Below are positions 34,462 through 43,485 of a DNA stretch of 64,000 bases, piece after piece. Each line of letters starts with the position of its first letter. The stretch's first letter is position 1. The notes under the pieces were generated by a model. It saw only the letters and a list, made by a program, of their open reading frames with translations, ran no database searches and had not been told where the DNA came from. The translations under genes were made by a program, and so were the position numbers. Source of the stretch: Flavobacterium sp. NKUCC04_CG (GTDB lineage: Bacteria > Bacteroidota > Bacteroidia > Flavobacteriales > Flavobacteriaceae); the NCBI RefSeq assembly GCF_019345525.1, contig NZ_JAHKRA010000014.1, positions 17,701 to 81,700 on the forward strand. The letters run 5' to 3'.

Positions 34462-36171
34462 TTAAGAAGTTGATTGTTCGGAAGAAGCCGCTTGTGATCG
34501 GCGAAGCCCGCTGTGCTTATAACCATAAAAGATATAAACGACCATGCCAATGGCAAACCATACCAAAAACCAAAACCAGTTGTTGTGTGTCATTCCCGTT
34601 AGTAAATACATACAAGAGGCGAGTCCCAACAACGGTATAAGGGATAATTTTTTAAAAAATGTCAATATACTTAGCCCAAATAAAACCACTAAATAAATAC
34701 TCATTGAAAGTCGGAATTCGCCCTCTTTTGGATCTCCCCATTGCAAGATGGTTTTAAAAAATTCGGGATACAAATAATAGAAGGTGACTACGGCTATGAT
34801 ACACAACCATGGAAACACGTATTTGGCATTGACAAAGGGAATTTTAAATTGTCCTTTTTCCTTTTTGGGTTGTGGGTAAAATAAAATTCCACCACAAACT
34901 ATGCAAAATGCAAAGATGGTTCCTATACTGGTAAAGTCGAGAATAAACGATTTCTCAGTAAAAAAAATAGGTATGGCTACGATAATACCGGTTACTATGG
35001 TCGCAAACGATGGGGTTTTGTATTTGGGATGTATGGTTTGAAATTTTTTAGGCAACAAACCGTCTTTACTCATCACATACCAAATACGCGGTTGACCCAT
35101 TTGATAAACGAGTAAAACCGTGGTTATCGCAATAACACCAACGATGGAAATGATGAATTCCATCCAGATTAAATTGGCGTTGCTGCTGTTAAAAATAAAA
35201 GAAAGGGGATCGCCAATACCGTCAAAAGCGCGGTAATCGACCATACCTGTCAATACCAACACCAAAAGCACATAGACCGTGGTACAAACTACTAAGGTAA
35301 TCATCATGGCTCGCGGTAAATCGCGTTTGGGGTCTTTACACTCTTCAGAGAGCACACTAAGCGCATCAAAACCTACATAGGCAAAGAAAACGCCACTTAC
35401 GGCTGCCATAACACCCGAAAAACCGTTAGGCATCATCGATCGTACGTTAGTTTCAGCATTGAGCGGTGTCCAATTGGACAAGTCGATATAAAAGGAACCG
35501 ACTATGATAATGAGCACTATGGCGATGAGTTTTATCAATACAAAAACATTGTTGAGATTTCGACTTTCCTTGATACCGATGTAACAAACATAGGTGATGA
35601 ATAGATTGATACACAATGCCGGAACGTCTACGATTATTTTGAGATTTCCCAACATGGGTGCGTGTTCCCAAGCATTGATTAATCGTTCGTTTAAGGTGCC
35701 GCTTAAAATACCTTTTTGGGCTTCAAAGTAACTCGTGGATAAAAATTCGGGTATATGGATACCGAGGTTCTTCATCAAGGACGTAAAATAGTTGGACCAA
35801 GAGAAGGAAACAAAAACATTTCCAAAACTGTATTCCATAATTAGTGTCCAACCGATAATCCAAGCGACTATCTCTCCAAAGGAAGCATAGGCATAGGTAT
35901 AAGCACTACCAGCAGTAGGTATTCTACTGGCAAATTCGGCATAACACATGGCGGTAAAACAGCAGGCAAAACCACAAATGATATAAAGAAAAATTACACC
36001 AGGTCCTCCAGCAAAAATCGCTTCGCCCAAACTGCTAAAACTACCAGCTCCAATAATCGAAGCAATTCCGAGAAAAACAATATCACCCAAGCCCAAAACT
36101 TTCTTTAATTCACTAGGTGCGGCTGCGGCATTATAATCTTTTCTTGTTAGCAAATTTTTAATTAGGCTCAT
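34462..36171 (-). CDS. APC-family amino-acid permease
   Basis: A 569-aa inner-membrane transporter with about 13-14 helices. The first helix bears the unwound substrate-binding motif (GIASIIGAGSFSSLGEAI), and helix 6 has AAVSGVFFAYVGFDALSVLSEE, both characteristic of YfnA/cationic amino-acid transporters. A cytoplasmic C-terminal tail ends SSEQSTS. The substrate is not readable. It stands alone with its own promoter and terminator. Confidence 0.88.
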   Translation of the reverse strand: MSLIKNLLTRKDYNAAAAPSELKKVLGLGDIVFLGIASIIGAGSFSSLGEAIFAGGPGVIFLYIICGFACCFTAMCYAEFASRIPTAGSAYTYAYASFGEIVAWIIGWTLIMEYSFGNVFVSFSWSNYFTSLMKNLGIHIPEFLSTSYFEAQKGILSGTLNERLINAWEHAPMLGNLKIIVDVPALCINLFITYVCYIGIKESRNLNNVFVLIKLIAIVLIIIVGSFYIDLSNWTPLNAETNVRSMMPNGFSGVMAAVSGVFFAYVGFDALSVLSEECKDPKRDLPRAMMITLVVCTTVYVLLVLVLTGMVDYRAFDGIGDPLSFIFNSSNANLIWMEFIISIVGVIAITTVLLVYQMGQPRIWYVMSKDGLLPKKFQTIHPKYKTPSFATIVTGIIVAIPIFFTEKSFILDFTSIGTIFAFCIVCGGILFYPQPKKEKGQFKIPFVNAKYVFPWLCIIAVVTFYYLYPEFFKTILQWGDPKEGEFRLSMSIYLVVLFGLSILTFFKKLSLIPLLGLASCMYLLTGMTHNNWFWFLVWFAIGMVVYIFYGYKHSGLRRSQAASSEQSTS

Positions 36172-36225
36172 GAGTATCTTTTAGTGTAAGTAAATCTTTG
36201 TAGTGAAAAATGGATAAGCAAGTTG

Positions 36226-36233
36226 CAAATATA
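36226..36233 (-). promoter_or_regulatory. -7 box of the APC permease gene
   Basis: TATATTTG on the minus strand, 55 bases before the ATG. Confidence 0.55.
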
Positions 36234-36321
36234 GTCATGCAGTGAAAGATATAAAACTATTTTTAATTTTATAAAGGTGTAAAGTAAAAAACAGTTGGAA
36301 GATTTAGGACAGTTACTAATA

Positions 36322-36350
36322 AAAAAAACCTCCCAGGATTGGGAGGTTTA
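36322..36350 (-). terminator. Terminator of the 36414 TonB-dependent receptor
   Basis: AAACCTCCCA and TGGGAGGTTT pair around GGAT, with a U-run on the minus strand. Confidence 0.8.
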
Positions 36351-36413
36351 ATTGAAATAAAGTTTTTTTTATAAAAGAACCCGTATATATAAACGTTCGA
36401 CTTTCTTTATAAA

Positions 36414-38816
36414 TTAGAATTTATAAGTCAATTGAGCCGCAAAATTTCTAGGGTCGATTTCGTTGATATAACCTCCTCTAAAGTAAGAAGTGTATCCCAA
36501 GGCTTCACCTAAGTTATTTCCGAATACGCGTAAAGTAGCATTTTTATAAGTATAGCTAACTTGAGCATTAAGGGTAATATAAGAAGGCATATCAAAAGGT
36601 TTGATTCCCGGTTTAGTACCATGACTATCTGTTACCATAGAATATTCGTTTACCGGTCTTTCTCCGATGTAATAAGCTCCAAAACCGATACCTAATCCTT
36701 TAAGAGTTCCTTGTGAAACTTGGTAATTTGCCCAAGCGTTTACCGTGTGTTTGGCTGCGTTAGACGGAGCAGAACCCTCAACATAAGCAGGGCTGTTTTT
36801 GTATTGAGCATCTAAATAAGCATATCCTAAAATTACTTGTAAGTCGTTGGTAATTTTACCTGTAATATCAACCTCAAATCCGGTTCTCTTTAAATCTCCT
36901 GCTAAAATATAAGTTGATTCAGGAACACCGTTTTTGTAAACTTGTGCAGCTAAGTTTTCATTGTTAAGGATAAAATACGTAAAGTTAAAGCCTAATCGCT
37001 CATTCATCCAATCCGATTTAAATCCGAATTCGATTTGTTTGGTTTTAGAAGTTCCTACTGTACCACCTTCTTCCAATTTGTTGTTAGAACTACGGTTGCT
37101 ACTAGTTGTTGTGTAGGATCCGAATACATTGATGTTTTTGGTAGGTGATAGGATTAATCCATATAAAGGATCCCAAGCATCTGCGGTTTTGTCCTTGTTT
37201 GTATTACCGTTTAGGCGGCTGTATCTAAGTCCTAACATCGCTTTGATATAAGGGGTGATTTCAATAAAGTCTTGTGCCATTACACCGATTGTTGGTGTAT
37301 TCGTTGTTATGCTTCCTTTACCTACAAAATAATATCCGTCAGGTAAATCATTGGAGATTGGTCCAGAAACATTAATTTCATCAACCGAATTGTTCGCTTC
37401 TAAATTGTCTTTTCTATTAGCATTGAACGTTCCAAATCCTTCAGTTATAAGGGTGTTTTGTCTATAGTCAAATCCCACTTGAAAAGTGTGTTTTAATACA
37501 CCAGTTTGTATGTCTTTTCCAACTAAATCAATTTGGAGTACGGAATTTTTGTCGTTCGTAAATGTTTTAGCCAATCCACGTTGTCTAATAAACGGGTCTC
37601 CAACTTTGGCGCTAAATCCGCTAATAGTAGAAGCTTCATTATCGGTTTTGCTAATGGAGTTCATCGAAGCAATACGCAAGCTTAGGTTGTCGGTTAATTC
37701 TCTCTGAAAACGAGCAGAATAGTTAAAAGCATCTACATTGTTTCGATCGCTTTTAAAACCTAAAAACTTGTTATGAGGCATTTCATATAATTTATTTACG
37801 TCAATTTCACCTAAATTAATGGTTCCTCTATCTGGAGTAACGGATGCACCCAAATAATCCATTTCTACGTTTAAAGTACTTTTGTTGTCTATTTTCCATT
37901 CAAGAGAAGGATTAAAATAAATTTTTTCTTTTTCGGTATTTACTCTAAAACCGTCGGCTTTTTCATAAGCGGCGTTTACACGTAGGGAAACCGTTTCTTT
38001 TTTGTCTAAAATTTGTTCAAAATCTACTGTCGGACGAATCTGATTCCAGCTTCCACCTCTAAATCCAACTTCGGTTTGATTGCGGAAATTAGGGGTTTTA
38101 GTAACTACGTTAATCACACCACCAGCACTTCCTAGTCCATCGCCAAAACCTTGACCTACAGCAGCAGACCCACGAATTACTTGTACACTTTCAACACCTT
38201 GCATATCTGTAACAGCAGATGCGGTTCTAAAATCAGAATCCATCATCACACCGTTTCTTAAAACCGGAGTTCCTCTGAATCCACGGATAGTCATACTTTC
38301 CTTTACACCACCATAACTACTGAACATGGTTACACCCGCAACGTTTTTCGCTGCATCGGTGATTGTCAAGGCTCCTTGTTCCTTAATTATCGCATCGGAT
38401 ACGATGCTGATAGATTGAACCTGATCTTTTATTTTTAACGGTAAGCGGGTTAAATTCTGTACTTTTCGCTGATTTTTATTATCGTTAGTGAAAAGCTCAA
38501 TAGTATTTAACTCGTTGTCCGAATTTTTTAAGCTGAAATTGATATTTTGGTCGTCTTTTGTTACGGTCACGTTTTGTGCAATACTTACATAACCAATCAA
38601 TTGTATTTTAACGAGTTGTACGCCTGGTTTAAGATTTCTTAAAGTAAACTCCCCGCGCTCATTGGTTTGAGTGGATTGTTTGGCAGACTCAATAAAAACG
38701 GTCGCAAATGCAACGGGTTTATTATTCTCGTCGTTTACACGACCTTTTAACTTCGAATTTTGGGCATAACCAAAACTTAAAGAAAACAACATTAAAAAAG
38801 TTAATACAGCTTTCAT
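36414..38816 (-). CDS. TonB-dependent siderophore receptor (FhuA/FepA-like) with carboxypeptidase-regulatory-like domain
   Basis: An 800-aa outer-membrane receptor. A signal peptide (ends GYAQ, about residue 19) leads into a CarboxypepD_reg-like domain (about 22-100, GRVNDENNKPVAFATV). The plug follows (about 120-245; SMTIRGFRGTPVLRNGVM, VQVIRGSAAVGQG) and then the 22-strand barrel, closing with NFAAQLTYKF. The plug motifs are those of ferric-siderophore receptors. A Fur-box-like site overlaps the predicted transcription start, which supports iron control. It would be driven by the TonB/ExbBD system near 2-5 kb. Confidence 0.9.
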   Translation of the reverse strand: MKAVLTFLMLFSLSFGYAQNSKLKGRVNDENNKPVAFATVFIESAKQSTQTNERGEFTLRNLKPGVQLVKIQLIGYVSIAQNVTVTKDDQNINFSLKNSDNELNTIELFTNDNKNQRKVQNLTRLPLKIKDQVQSISIVSDAIIKEQGALTITDAAKNVAGVTMFSSYGGVKESMTIRGFRGTPVLRNGVMMDSDFRTASAVTDMQGVESVQVIRGSAAVGQGFGDGLGSAGGVINVVTKTPNFRNQTEVGFRGGSWNQIRPTVDFEQILDKKETVSLRVNAAYEKADGFRVNTEKEKIYFNPSLEWKIDNKSTLNVEMDYLGASVTPDRGTINLGEIDVNKLYEMPHNKFLGFKSDRNNVDAFNYSARFQRELTDNLSLRIASMNSISKTDNEASTISGFSAKVGDPFIRQRGLAKTFTNDKNSVLQIDLVGKDIQTGVLKHTFQVGFDYRQNTLITEGFGTFNANRKDNLEANNSVDEINVSGPISNDLPDGYYFVGKGSITTNTPTIGVMAQDFIEITPYIKAMLGLRYSRLNGNTNKDKTADAWDPLYGLILSPTKNINVFGSYTTTSSNRSSNNKLEEGGTVGTSKTKQIEFGFKSDWMNERLGFNFTYFILNNENLAAQVYKNGVPESTYILAGDLKRTGFEVDITGKITNDLQVILGYAYLDAQYKNSPAYVEGSAPSNAAKHTVNAWANYQVSQGTLKGLGIGFGAYYIGERPVNEYSMVTDSHGTKPGIKPFDMPSYITLNAQVSYTYKNATLRVFGNNLGEALGYTSYFRGGYINEIDPRNFAAQLTYKF

Positions 38817-38827
38817 AGCAATTATTT

Positions 38828-38846
38828 ATTTAGACTTAATTTAAAC
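38828..38846 (-). promoter_or_regulatory. Fur-box-like site before TonB-dependent receptor 1
   Basis: ATTTAGACTTAATTTAAAC is a degenerate inverted repeat (TTTAGA-N5-TTTAAA). It resembles the ATTTAGA-N5-TCTAAAT Fur box that I recall for Flavobacteriia, and it covers the expected transcription start. Confidence 0.5.
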
Positions 38847-38851
38847 AATTG

Positions 38852-38883
38852 CAAAAATAAGTAATTTTATTATATATAATCAA
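38852..38883 (-). promoter_or_regulatory. Promoter of TonB-dependent receptor 1
   Basis: On the minus strand TTG (38881-38883), 21 bases, then TATTTTTG (38852-38859). Confidence 0.65.
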
Positions 38884-39132
38884 TATGAATAGAGGGGATT
38901 GTAAAAAATGTAATTGTTTCCTATTCTTTATGATAAAACTGATATTTATGTTTATTTGTAGATTTAAAATTGATGAATAATTATTTTTTTGTTAAAGTTA
39001 CAGTCCTAATAAAAAAGGCTGGGGTTGTGTTTTTGTGTGAAATTCGTTTGTTAGTCCTAAGTAAACGCACTTATTTAGACTAATTCGTCTTTTGGGGTGT
39101 CTTGTACTCAAAAGTTAAGGTGTTTTTCTTTA
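38884..39132. other. Intergenic stretch between the two receptor genes
   Basis: AT-rich, without a recognised gene. It holds one isolated copy of the Fur-like word, ATTTAGACTAATTCGTCTT at 39073-39091, which is not placed near any promoter I can see. Confidence 0.45.
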
Positions 39133-39171
39133 ACAAAAAACCTCATGTCAAAACCGCTGTTTGACATGAGG
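39133..39171 (-). terminator. Terminator of TonB-dependent receptor 2
   Basis: CCTCATGTCAAA and TTTGACATGAGG form a 12-bp stem with a U-run on the minus strand, 20 bases past the stop. Confidence 0.85.
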
Positions 39172-39190
39172 CTGGTAGCAATGATTTTTT

Positions 39191-41215
39191 TTAAAAATGA
39201 AAAAGGGCACCCATTTGGTATCTTCTACCATCTAATCTAAAAGTGTGGTCTTCTCGAGTGATTTCTTTGTTGAGTAGATTGTATGCACCGGCTGTGATGG
39301 AAAGCTGTTTGGTTACTTTCCACGCACTCCCCAAGTCTAATAATACATAACTCGGAACAGTGTTGTTGGCGCTCGATCTACCCCAAGAAACGGGTGTTTT
39401 ATCTTGAAAATTCATTCGGGTCCACAATTGCACAACTTTGGAAGGATCCCATTCTAAGGTTGAAATAATGATGTGTTTTGGTGAATTGAGAACAGCATAT
39501 CCCTTTCCATCTCCGGAGGTTATTTCACTTTGTGTAAAAGTATAGGCGTTTTTGATTCTAAAATCATTGGTGAAGTTCCAGTTGAGTGTTAATTCCATTC
39601 CTAACATTTTGGCTCCATCTAAATTGATGCGCTCTTCGATAAAACGATACGGATTTCCTTGGAATTCCAAATTTCCATCAGGGAGTACTGCATATTTATT
39701 ACCGTGCTCTGCAACGTTTTTGGCATCGATTCTAAAGGTTGATAGTTTATCGTAAAAACGCGTATGGTAAAAGGTTATACTAGTAGATAGACCTTTGCTG
39801 TTTTCCCACATAGCGGTAATTTCTTGATTAAAAGAAGTTTCGGGTTTTAAATCTGAATTACCTATAATCACACCCGGGATAGGTTGTGAACCGCCACCTG
39901 TAATTTGTCCCCAAGCTTCGCTACTTTGTCGCAGACCCGGCGCTTTGTAACCCGAGGCGACTCCTCCCTTTAAAGTGAACTGCTCGTTGATGTTCCAAAT
40001 TAAATAACCTCTGGGGGTTACTTTTGTCCCATAATTTTCGTCTTTTTCAAAACGACCAGCGGTGACTACGTTAAAATCTGGTAAGACATTCCAGTTTCCC
40101 TCTACGAAAAGCGATAAATTCCAGCGTTCCAATTCGCTAAGGCGACCAGTAGGGCCAGTGAATAAATTCCCAAAATCTTCAAGTTTTTCCTGTCTAAATT
40201 CTCCACCAACGGTAATGCGATGGCTATATAGGCTGAAGTTGGTGTTGGAATTTATAATCAGACTCTTGTATTTCATATCGCGACCCGGATTTTTCGATTC
40301 GTCTAATTGTATATAATTTAAGGTTTTGGTTTTACTATAATCGCCTTCGTGTGTCAAAGCCCAACTGTCGCGTTCATAGTTGCTGATGCTGGGTTTGCTT
40401 TTTTCAGAAGCAGATAAACCCGGAGTGCTGATACGATCTTGACGGCTGTAATTATAGCCTAAGGTCAAATTGTCTCTTTGGGTTAATTGTCCATTAAATT
40501 CCACGCTACCGTTTTTCATTTTTTGTTCATTGTATCCTCCGAGTATTTTATCCTCATCTCTTTGAGAGTATAATCCGCTGGCTTTTACCCCCAATATTCC
40601 AGCTATTATTGGACCAGAAATACTGGCATTAGCTTGATAGATATTACCCGAATCATCGTTTTCTTGTACAGTTATGTCGGATGCTAATGAGCCGTACCAA
40701 GCCGTATGGGATGGTTTATGAGTGATGATGTTGATAACACCACCCATAGCATCCGATCCATAGAGCGACGACATCGGTCCTTTGATTACTTCGATTCGCT
40801 TAATGCTGGATATGGGGGGCATCCAGCCCTGTTCTATACCTGAATTATCTGAATTGGGGCGAGTCTCTCGCGAATTTACGCGCTTGCCATCAATCATGAT
40901 TAAAGTATAGTTTGGATTGGCTCCACGTATAGAGATATCAGATGTACTACCACCTCCAGTAATCATGACACCGGGTACGTCTCTTAGGGCGTCTGTAATA
41001 TCCCGGTAGGCTTTCTTTTGTATTTCCTTTTGCGTAAGGACCGAAATGGTAGCAGGAGTATTTTTGATTTTTTGTTCATAACCGGCTCCTGTTATGGTGA
41101 TTTCATTTAGGATACTGTGGTCTTTTTTGCTGTAGAGTGTATCCTGAGATTTGTTTTGAGCCTGTATGCTTGTAAAAGTTAAAACAAGCATACAATAGGA
41201 AATATAGTACTTCAT
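39191..41215 (-). CDS. TonB-dependent outer-membrane receptor (plug and barrel only)
   Basis: A 674-aa receptor with a signal peptide (ends SIQAQ, about residue 20). The plug is at about 35-155 (ITDALRDVPGVMITGGG, ISIRGANPNYTLIMIDGKRV, RIEVIKGPMSSLYGSDAMGGVINI), followed by a barrel that ends QMGALFHF. The style is that of colicin I/FetA/BtuB-type receptors, without the carboxypeptidase-like leader domain of its neighbour. The ligand is unknown; iron-complex, haem or cobalamin are possible. A copy of the same Fur-like site lies 15 bases before its ATG, which suggests co-regulation with the receptor at 36414. Confidence 0.88.
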   Translation of the reverse strand: MKYYISYCMLVLTFTSIQAQNKSQDTLYSKKDHSILNEITITGAGYEQKIKNTPATISVLTQKEIQKKAYRDITDALRDVPGVMITGGGSTSDISIRGANPNYTLIMIDGKRVNSRETRPNSDNSGIEQGWMPPISSIKRIEVIKGPMSSLYGSDAMGGVINIITHKPSHTAWYGSLASDITVQENDDSGNIYQANASISGPIIAGILGVKASGLYSQRDEDKILGGYNEQKMKNGSVEFNGQLTQRDNLTLGYNYSRQDRISTPGLSASEKSKPSISNYERDSWALTHEGDYSKTKTLNYIQLDESKNPGRDMKYKSLIINSNTNFSLYSHRITVGGEFRQEKLEDFGNLFTGPTGRLSELERWNLSLFVEGNWNVLPDFNVVTAGRFEKDENYGTKVTPRGYLIWNINEQFTLKGGVASGYKAPGLRQSSEAWGQITGGGSQPIPGVIIGNSDLKPETSFNQEITAMWENSKGLSTSITFYHTRFYDKLSTFRIDAKNVAEHGNKYAVLPDGNLEFQGNPYRFIEERINLDGAKMLGMELTLNWNFTNDFRIKNAYTFTQSEITSGDGKGYAVLNSPKHIIISTLEWDPSKVVQLWTRMNFQDKTPVSWGRSSANNTVPSYVLLDLGSAWKVTKQLSITAGAYNLLNKEITREDHTFRLDGRRYQMGALFHF

Positions 41216-41229
41216 TTATAAATATTTTT

Positions 41230-41248
41230 ATTTAGACTTAATTAAAAC
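41230..41248 (-). promoter_or_regulatory. Fur-box-like site before TonB-dependent receptor 2
   Basis: ATTTAGACTTAATTAAAAC shares its first 14 bases and 18 of 19 positions with the site before receptor 1. No exact TAnnTTTG box was found next to it. Confidence 0.5.
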
Positions 41249-41596
41249 AGTATAAAAGTATCATAATATTTTACACAAAAAAAATAAAGTTGGCTTTTTT
41301 TAACAAGCTTTCTATGGGTTTGGTTGTTGATTTAATTGTTTTTTTCTTAAAAATAAAAAGCACACTGCTATAAATTTTAGACGATTTATTTGTATTTTGA
41401 ATAATTTCTCTTTTTTTTTGAGAATTAAATATTTTATTTTCTAAGATTGGAAGGATGGTTTGAATAGGGGATTGGTTTGTTCTACATAAAGTAATACTGT
41501 CTTAATAGACCGTGATTTTAGCAATTTATGCAATAGGGTGTCGCTGGATTCTAACAAGGCTACTACGCGATAGTAAACAGGGAGTTTGCGAATAAT
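41249..41596. other. AT-rich intergenic stretch
   Basis: About 350 bases with long T- and A-runs and no recognised gene or repeat. Confidence 0.5.
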
Positions 41597-41627
41597 AAAA
41601 GCTCCTTTTTATAGTAAAAAGGAGCTG
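41597..41627 (-). terminator. Terminator of rluF
   Basis: AGCTCCTTTTT and AAAAAGGAGCT pair around ATAGT, 27 bases past the rluF stop. Confidence 0.75.
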
Positions 41628-41653
41628 TATGTGTAGTATAATCGATAAAGCTA

Positions 41654-42529
41654 TTAATTTCCTCTTCTAGAAGATCTTCTTTCGTTTTTAGGAGCGCGAT
41701 CACGATCTCTAAAAGTGGTTTTTTCACGGTCAAATTTTTTGCGCGGTTTCGCTATTTGATTATCGGTTTCTTCTGTGGGTACTGCGGCGTCTAAACTCGC
41801 TTCTTCCGTTTTAAGCGACGGTTCTAACAATCGGTTTAATTCAGCCAGTTCTTCTGCTGTAATGTCTCTATATTGGCCTACAGGAATATCTAGAGAGATG
41901 TTGATAATTCGAACGCGTTTTAGTGCGATAACTTCATAATCTAGATAGTCGCACATACGACGAATTTGTCGATTTAAGCCTTGAGTTAGGAACATACGGA
42001 ACACAAATTTGCTGACTTGTTCTACTCGACACGGTTTGGTAATGGTATCTAAAATGGGGATACCGCGACTCATTCGCGTGATAAATTCTTCGGTAATTGG
42101 TTGGTCAACTGTAACGATGTATTCTTTTTCGTGATTGTTTTTTTGGCGTAAAATCTTGTTTACGATATCGCCATCATTGGTCATGAAAATCAAACCTTCA
42201 CTGGCTTTGTCTAAACGGCCAACGGGAAAAATTCGCTTGGGATATTTGATATAGTCGACGATGTTATGTCTAACCGTTTGATTGGTGGTACATTCAATAC
42301 CTACTGGTTTGTTAAATGCCAAATAAATCGGCTTGTCTCCCGATTCTTGAATGCGTTTACCATCTACGATGATTTCGTCCTCGGCACATACTTTCATACC
42401 CATTTCTGGCAACATTCCGTTAACAGTAATGACGCCTTGTTCAATCAATCGATCAGCCTCTCTTCGCGAGCAATAGCCCACTTCTGATAGGTATTTGTTT
42501 AACCGCGTGAATTTGTTTTCCATTTCCAT
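41654..42529 (-). CDS. rluF: 23S rRNA pseudouridine synthase RluF-like
   Basis: A 291-aa RsuA-type synthase. The S4 RNA-binding domain is at about residues 8-65 (LNKYLSEVGYCSRREADRLI), and the catalytic motif is GRLDKASEGLIFMTN. LTQGLNRQIRRMCDYLDYEV is the conserved late motif of RluF. A basic, low-complexity tail (about 240-291, ending RSSRRGN) may add RNA affinity. The -7 box ends only four bases before ATG 42529, so the transcript would be leaderless or translation would start at ATG 42523. Confidence 0.9.
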   Translation of the reverse strand: MEMENKFTRLNKYLSEVGYCSRREADRLIEQGVITVNGMLPEMGMKVCAEDEIIVDGKRIQESGDKPIYLAFNKPVGIECTTNQTVRHNIVDYIKYPKRIFPVGRLDKASEGLIFMTNDGDIVNKILRQKNNHEKEYIVTVDQPITEEFITRMSRGIPILDTITKPCRVEQVSKFVFRMFLTQGLNRQIRRMCDYLDYEVIALKRVRIINISLDIPVGQYRDITAEELAELNRLLEPSLKTEEASLDAAVPTEETDNQIAKPRKKFDREKTTFRDRDRAPKNERRSSRRGN

Positions 42530-42533
42530 ACTG

Positions 42534-42567
42534 CAAAAATAACTATTTTAAACTGGATTATATACAA
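42534..42567 (-). promoter_or_regulatory. Promoter of rluF, very close to the start codon
   Basis: On the minus strand TTG (42565-42567), 23 bases, TATTTTTG (42534-42541). The start codon follows after four bases. Confidence 0.5.
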
Positions 42568-42573
42568 TCTTTT

Positions 42574-43452
42574 TTAATCCTTATCAACCGCAAGGGTTTT
42601 GGAAGTAATAAAATTCAAAATGCCTTGGTACACTTGCCGATGTTGAAGGCTGTGCCCGAGGTTTTCTGTTGCCAATAACGAGGCACTACTTGAGGCGTTT
42701 AAAATGGATAAGGCTTCAGAAAAAGGTATGGTTTCGTCACTTTTGTCGTGTATGATTAAAGTGGGCAGACCTATTTTTTGAATAAAACGTTCGCTGTTGT
42801 ATTCTTCCAAGGGCATATGGATTTGGTTTTCCATAAGGCGAACTAGGTTTTGGTAATTTTGTTGTGAAAAAGACATGAGATTTTGGTAGTTCATTACGAT
42901 GCTTTTAAAGGCATTAGGACAGGCCAGAATAATGTTTTTTTCCAAATCGGGATAGTGTTTTTGAGTAAGTTGATATAAAGACGTAAAGGAGCCTAAAGAA
43001 TGAGAAATCAATATTTTTGGACGGTATTTCCGAATGGCCACATCGATAAAGGATGCGTAAATCGGAGGACTAAACTCAGTGCCATTGCTGAGTCCTTGGG
43101 CAGGAGCATCTAAAGTAATCAGGTTAAAGTTCGATAATTTGAGGAATTCAATCAGCTGTTGCCAACGACTCGAATTGCTTTGCCAGCCGTGAACCAATAA
43201 TATCGTCGGGCCACTACCTTTCCAGCGGTAGGTTTGTATCTGATGCTTTTTAAAGACTAATCGGTCCAACTTGGCCTTTTTTAAAAAATCGGGTAGCGTA
43301 GCGCTACTCAATTGACCGGATTGGGGGGTTGAAAAAAGACTGTAAGCAATATTAGTGCTCTTTTGTGCGCTAAAAAAATAGAGTAGGTTTAGAAAAAAAC
43401 CAACGCTTTTGGAAACGGTAATATCGGTGATTTTCTTAAAAAATGTTTTCAT
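42574..43452 (-). CDS. Alpha/beta hydrolase
   Basis: A 292-aa alpha/beta-hydrolase with HGWQSNSSRW (oxyanion side), nucleophile elbow SHSLGS, the acidic residue in HDKSDETIPF and the catalytic His in LGHSLQHRQV. A hydrophobic N-terminal stretch (SVGFFLNLLYFFSAQ) could anchor it. The substrate is unknown; esterase or lipase is most likely. It starts six bases beyond the terminator of the preceding gene, so expression may depend on read-through. Confidence 0.8.
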   Translation of the reverse strand: MKTFFKKITDITVSKSVGFFLNLLYFFSAQKSTNIAYSLFSTPQSGQLSSATLPDFLKKAKLDRLVFKKHQIQTYRWKGSGPTILLVHGWQSNSSRWQQLIEFLKLSNFNLITLDAPAQGLSNGTEFSPPIYASFIDVAIRKYRPKILISHSLGSFTSLYQLTQKHYPDLEKNIILACPNAFKSIVMNYQNLMSFSQQNYQNLVRLMENQIHMPLEEYNSERFIQKIGLPTLIIHDKSDETIPFSEALSILNASSSASLLATENLGHSLQHRQVYQGILNFITSKTLAVDKD

Positions 43453-43480
43453 AAAAAAAGCCTCTGAAATAGAGGCTTAA
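43453..43480 (-). terminator. Terminator of the Nif3/CT398 pair
   Basis: AAGCCTCT-GAAAT-AGAGGCTT with a U-run on the minus strand, directly before the hydrolase gene. Confidence 0.75.
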
Positions 43481-43485
43481 TTTAA

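Noticed and set aside
41399..41450. Long T/A runs as a terminator
   Set aside because: No stem of useful length accompanies the T-run; the rluF terminator lies at 41597-41627.
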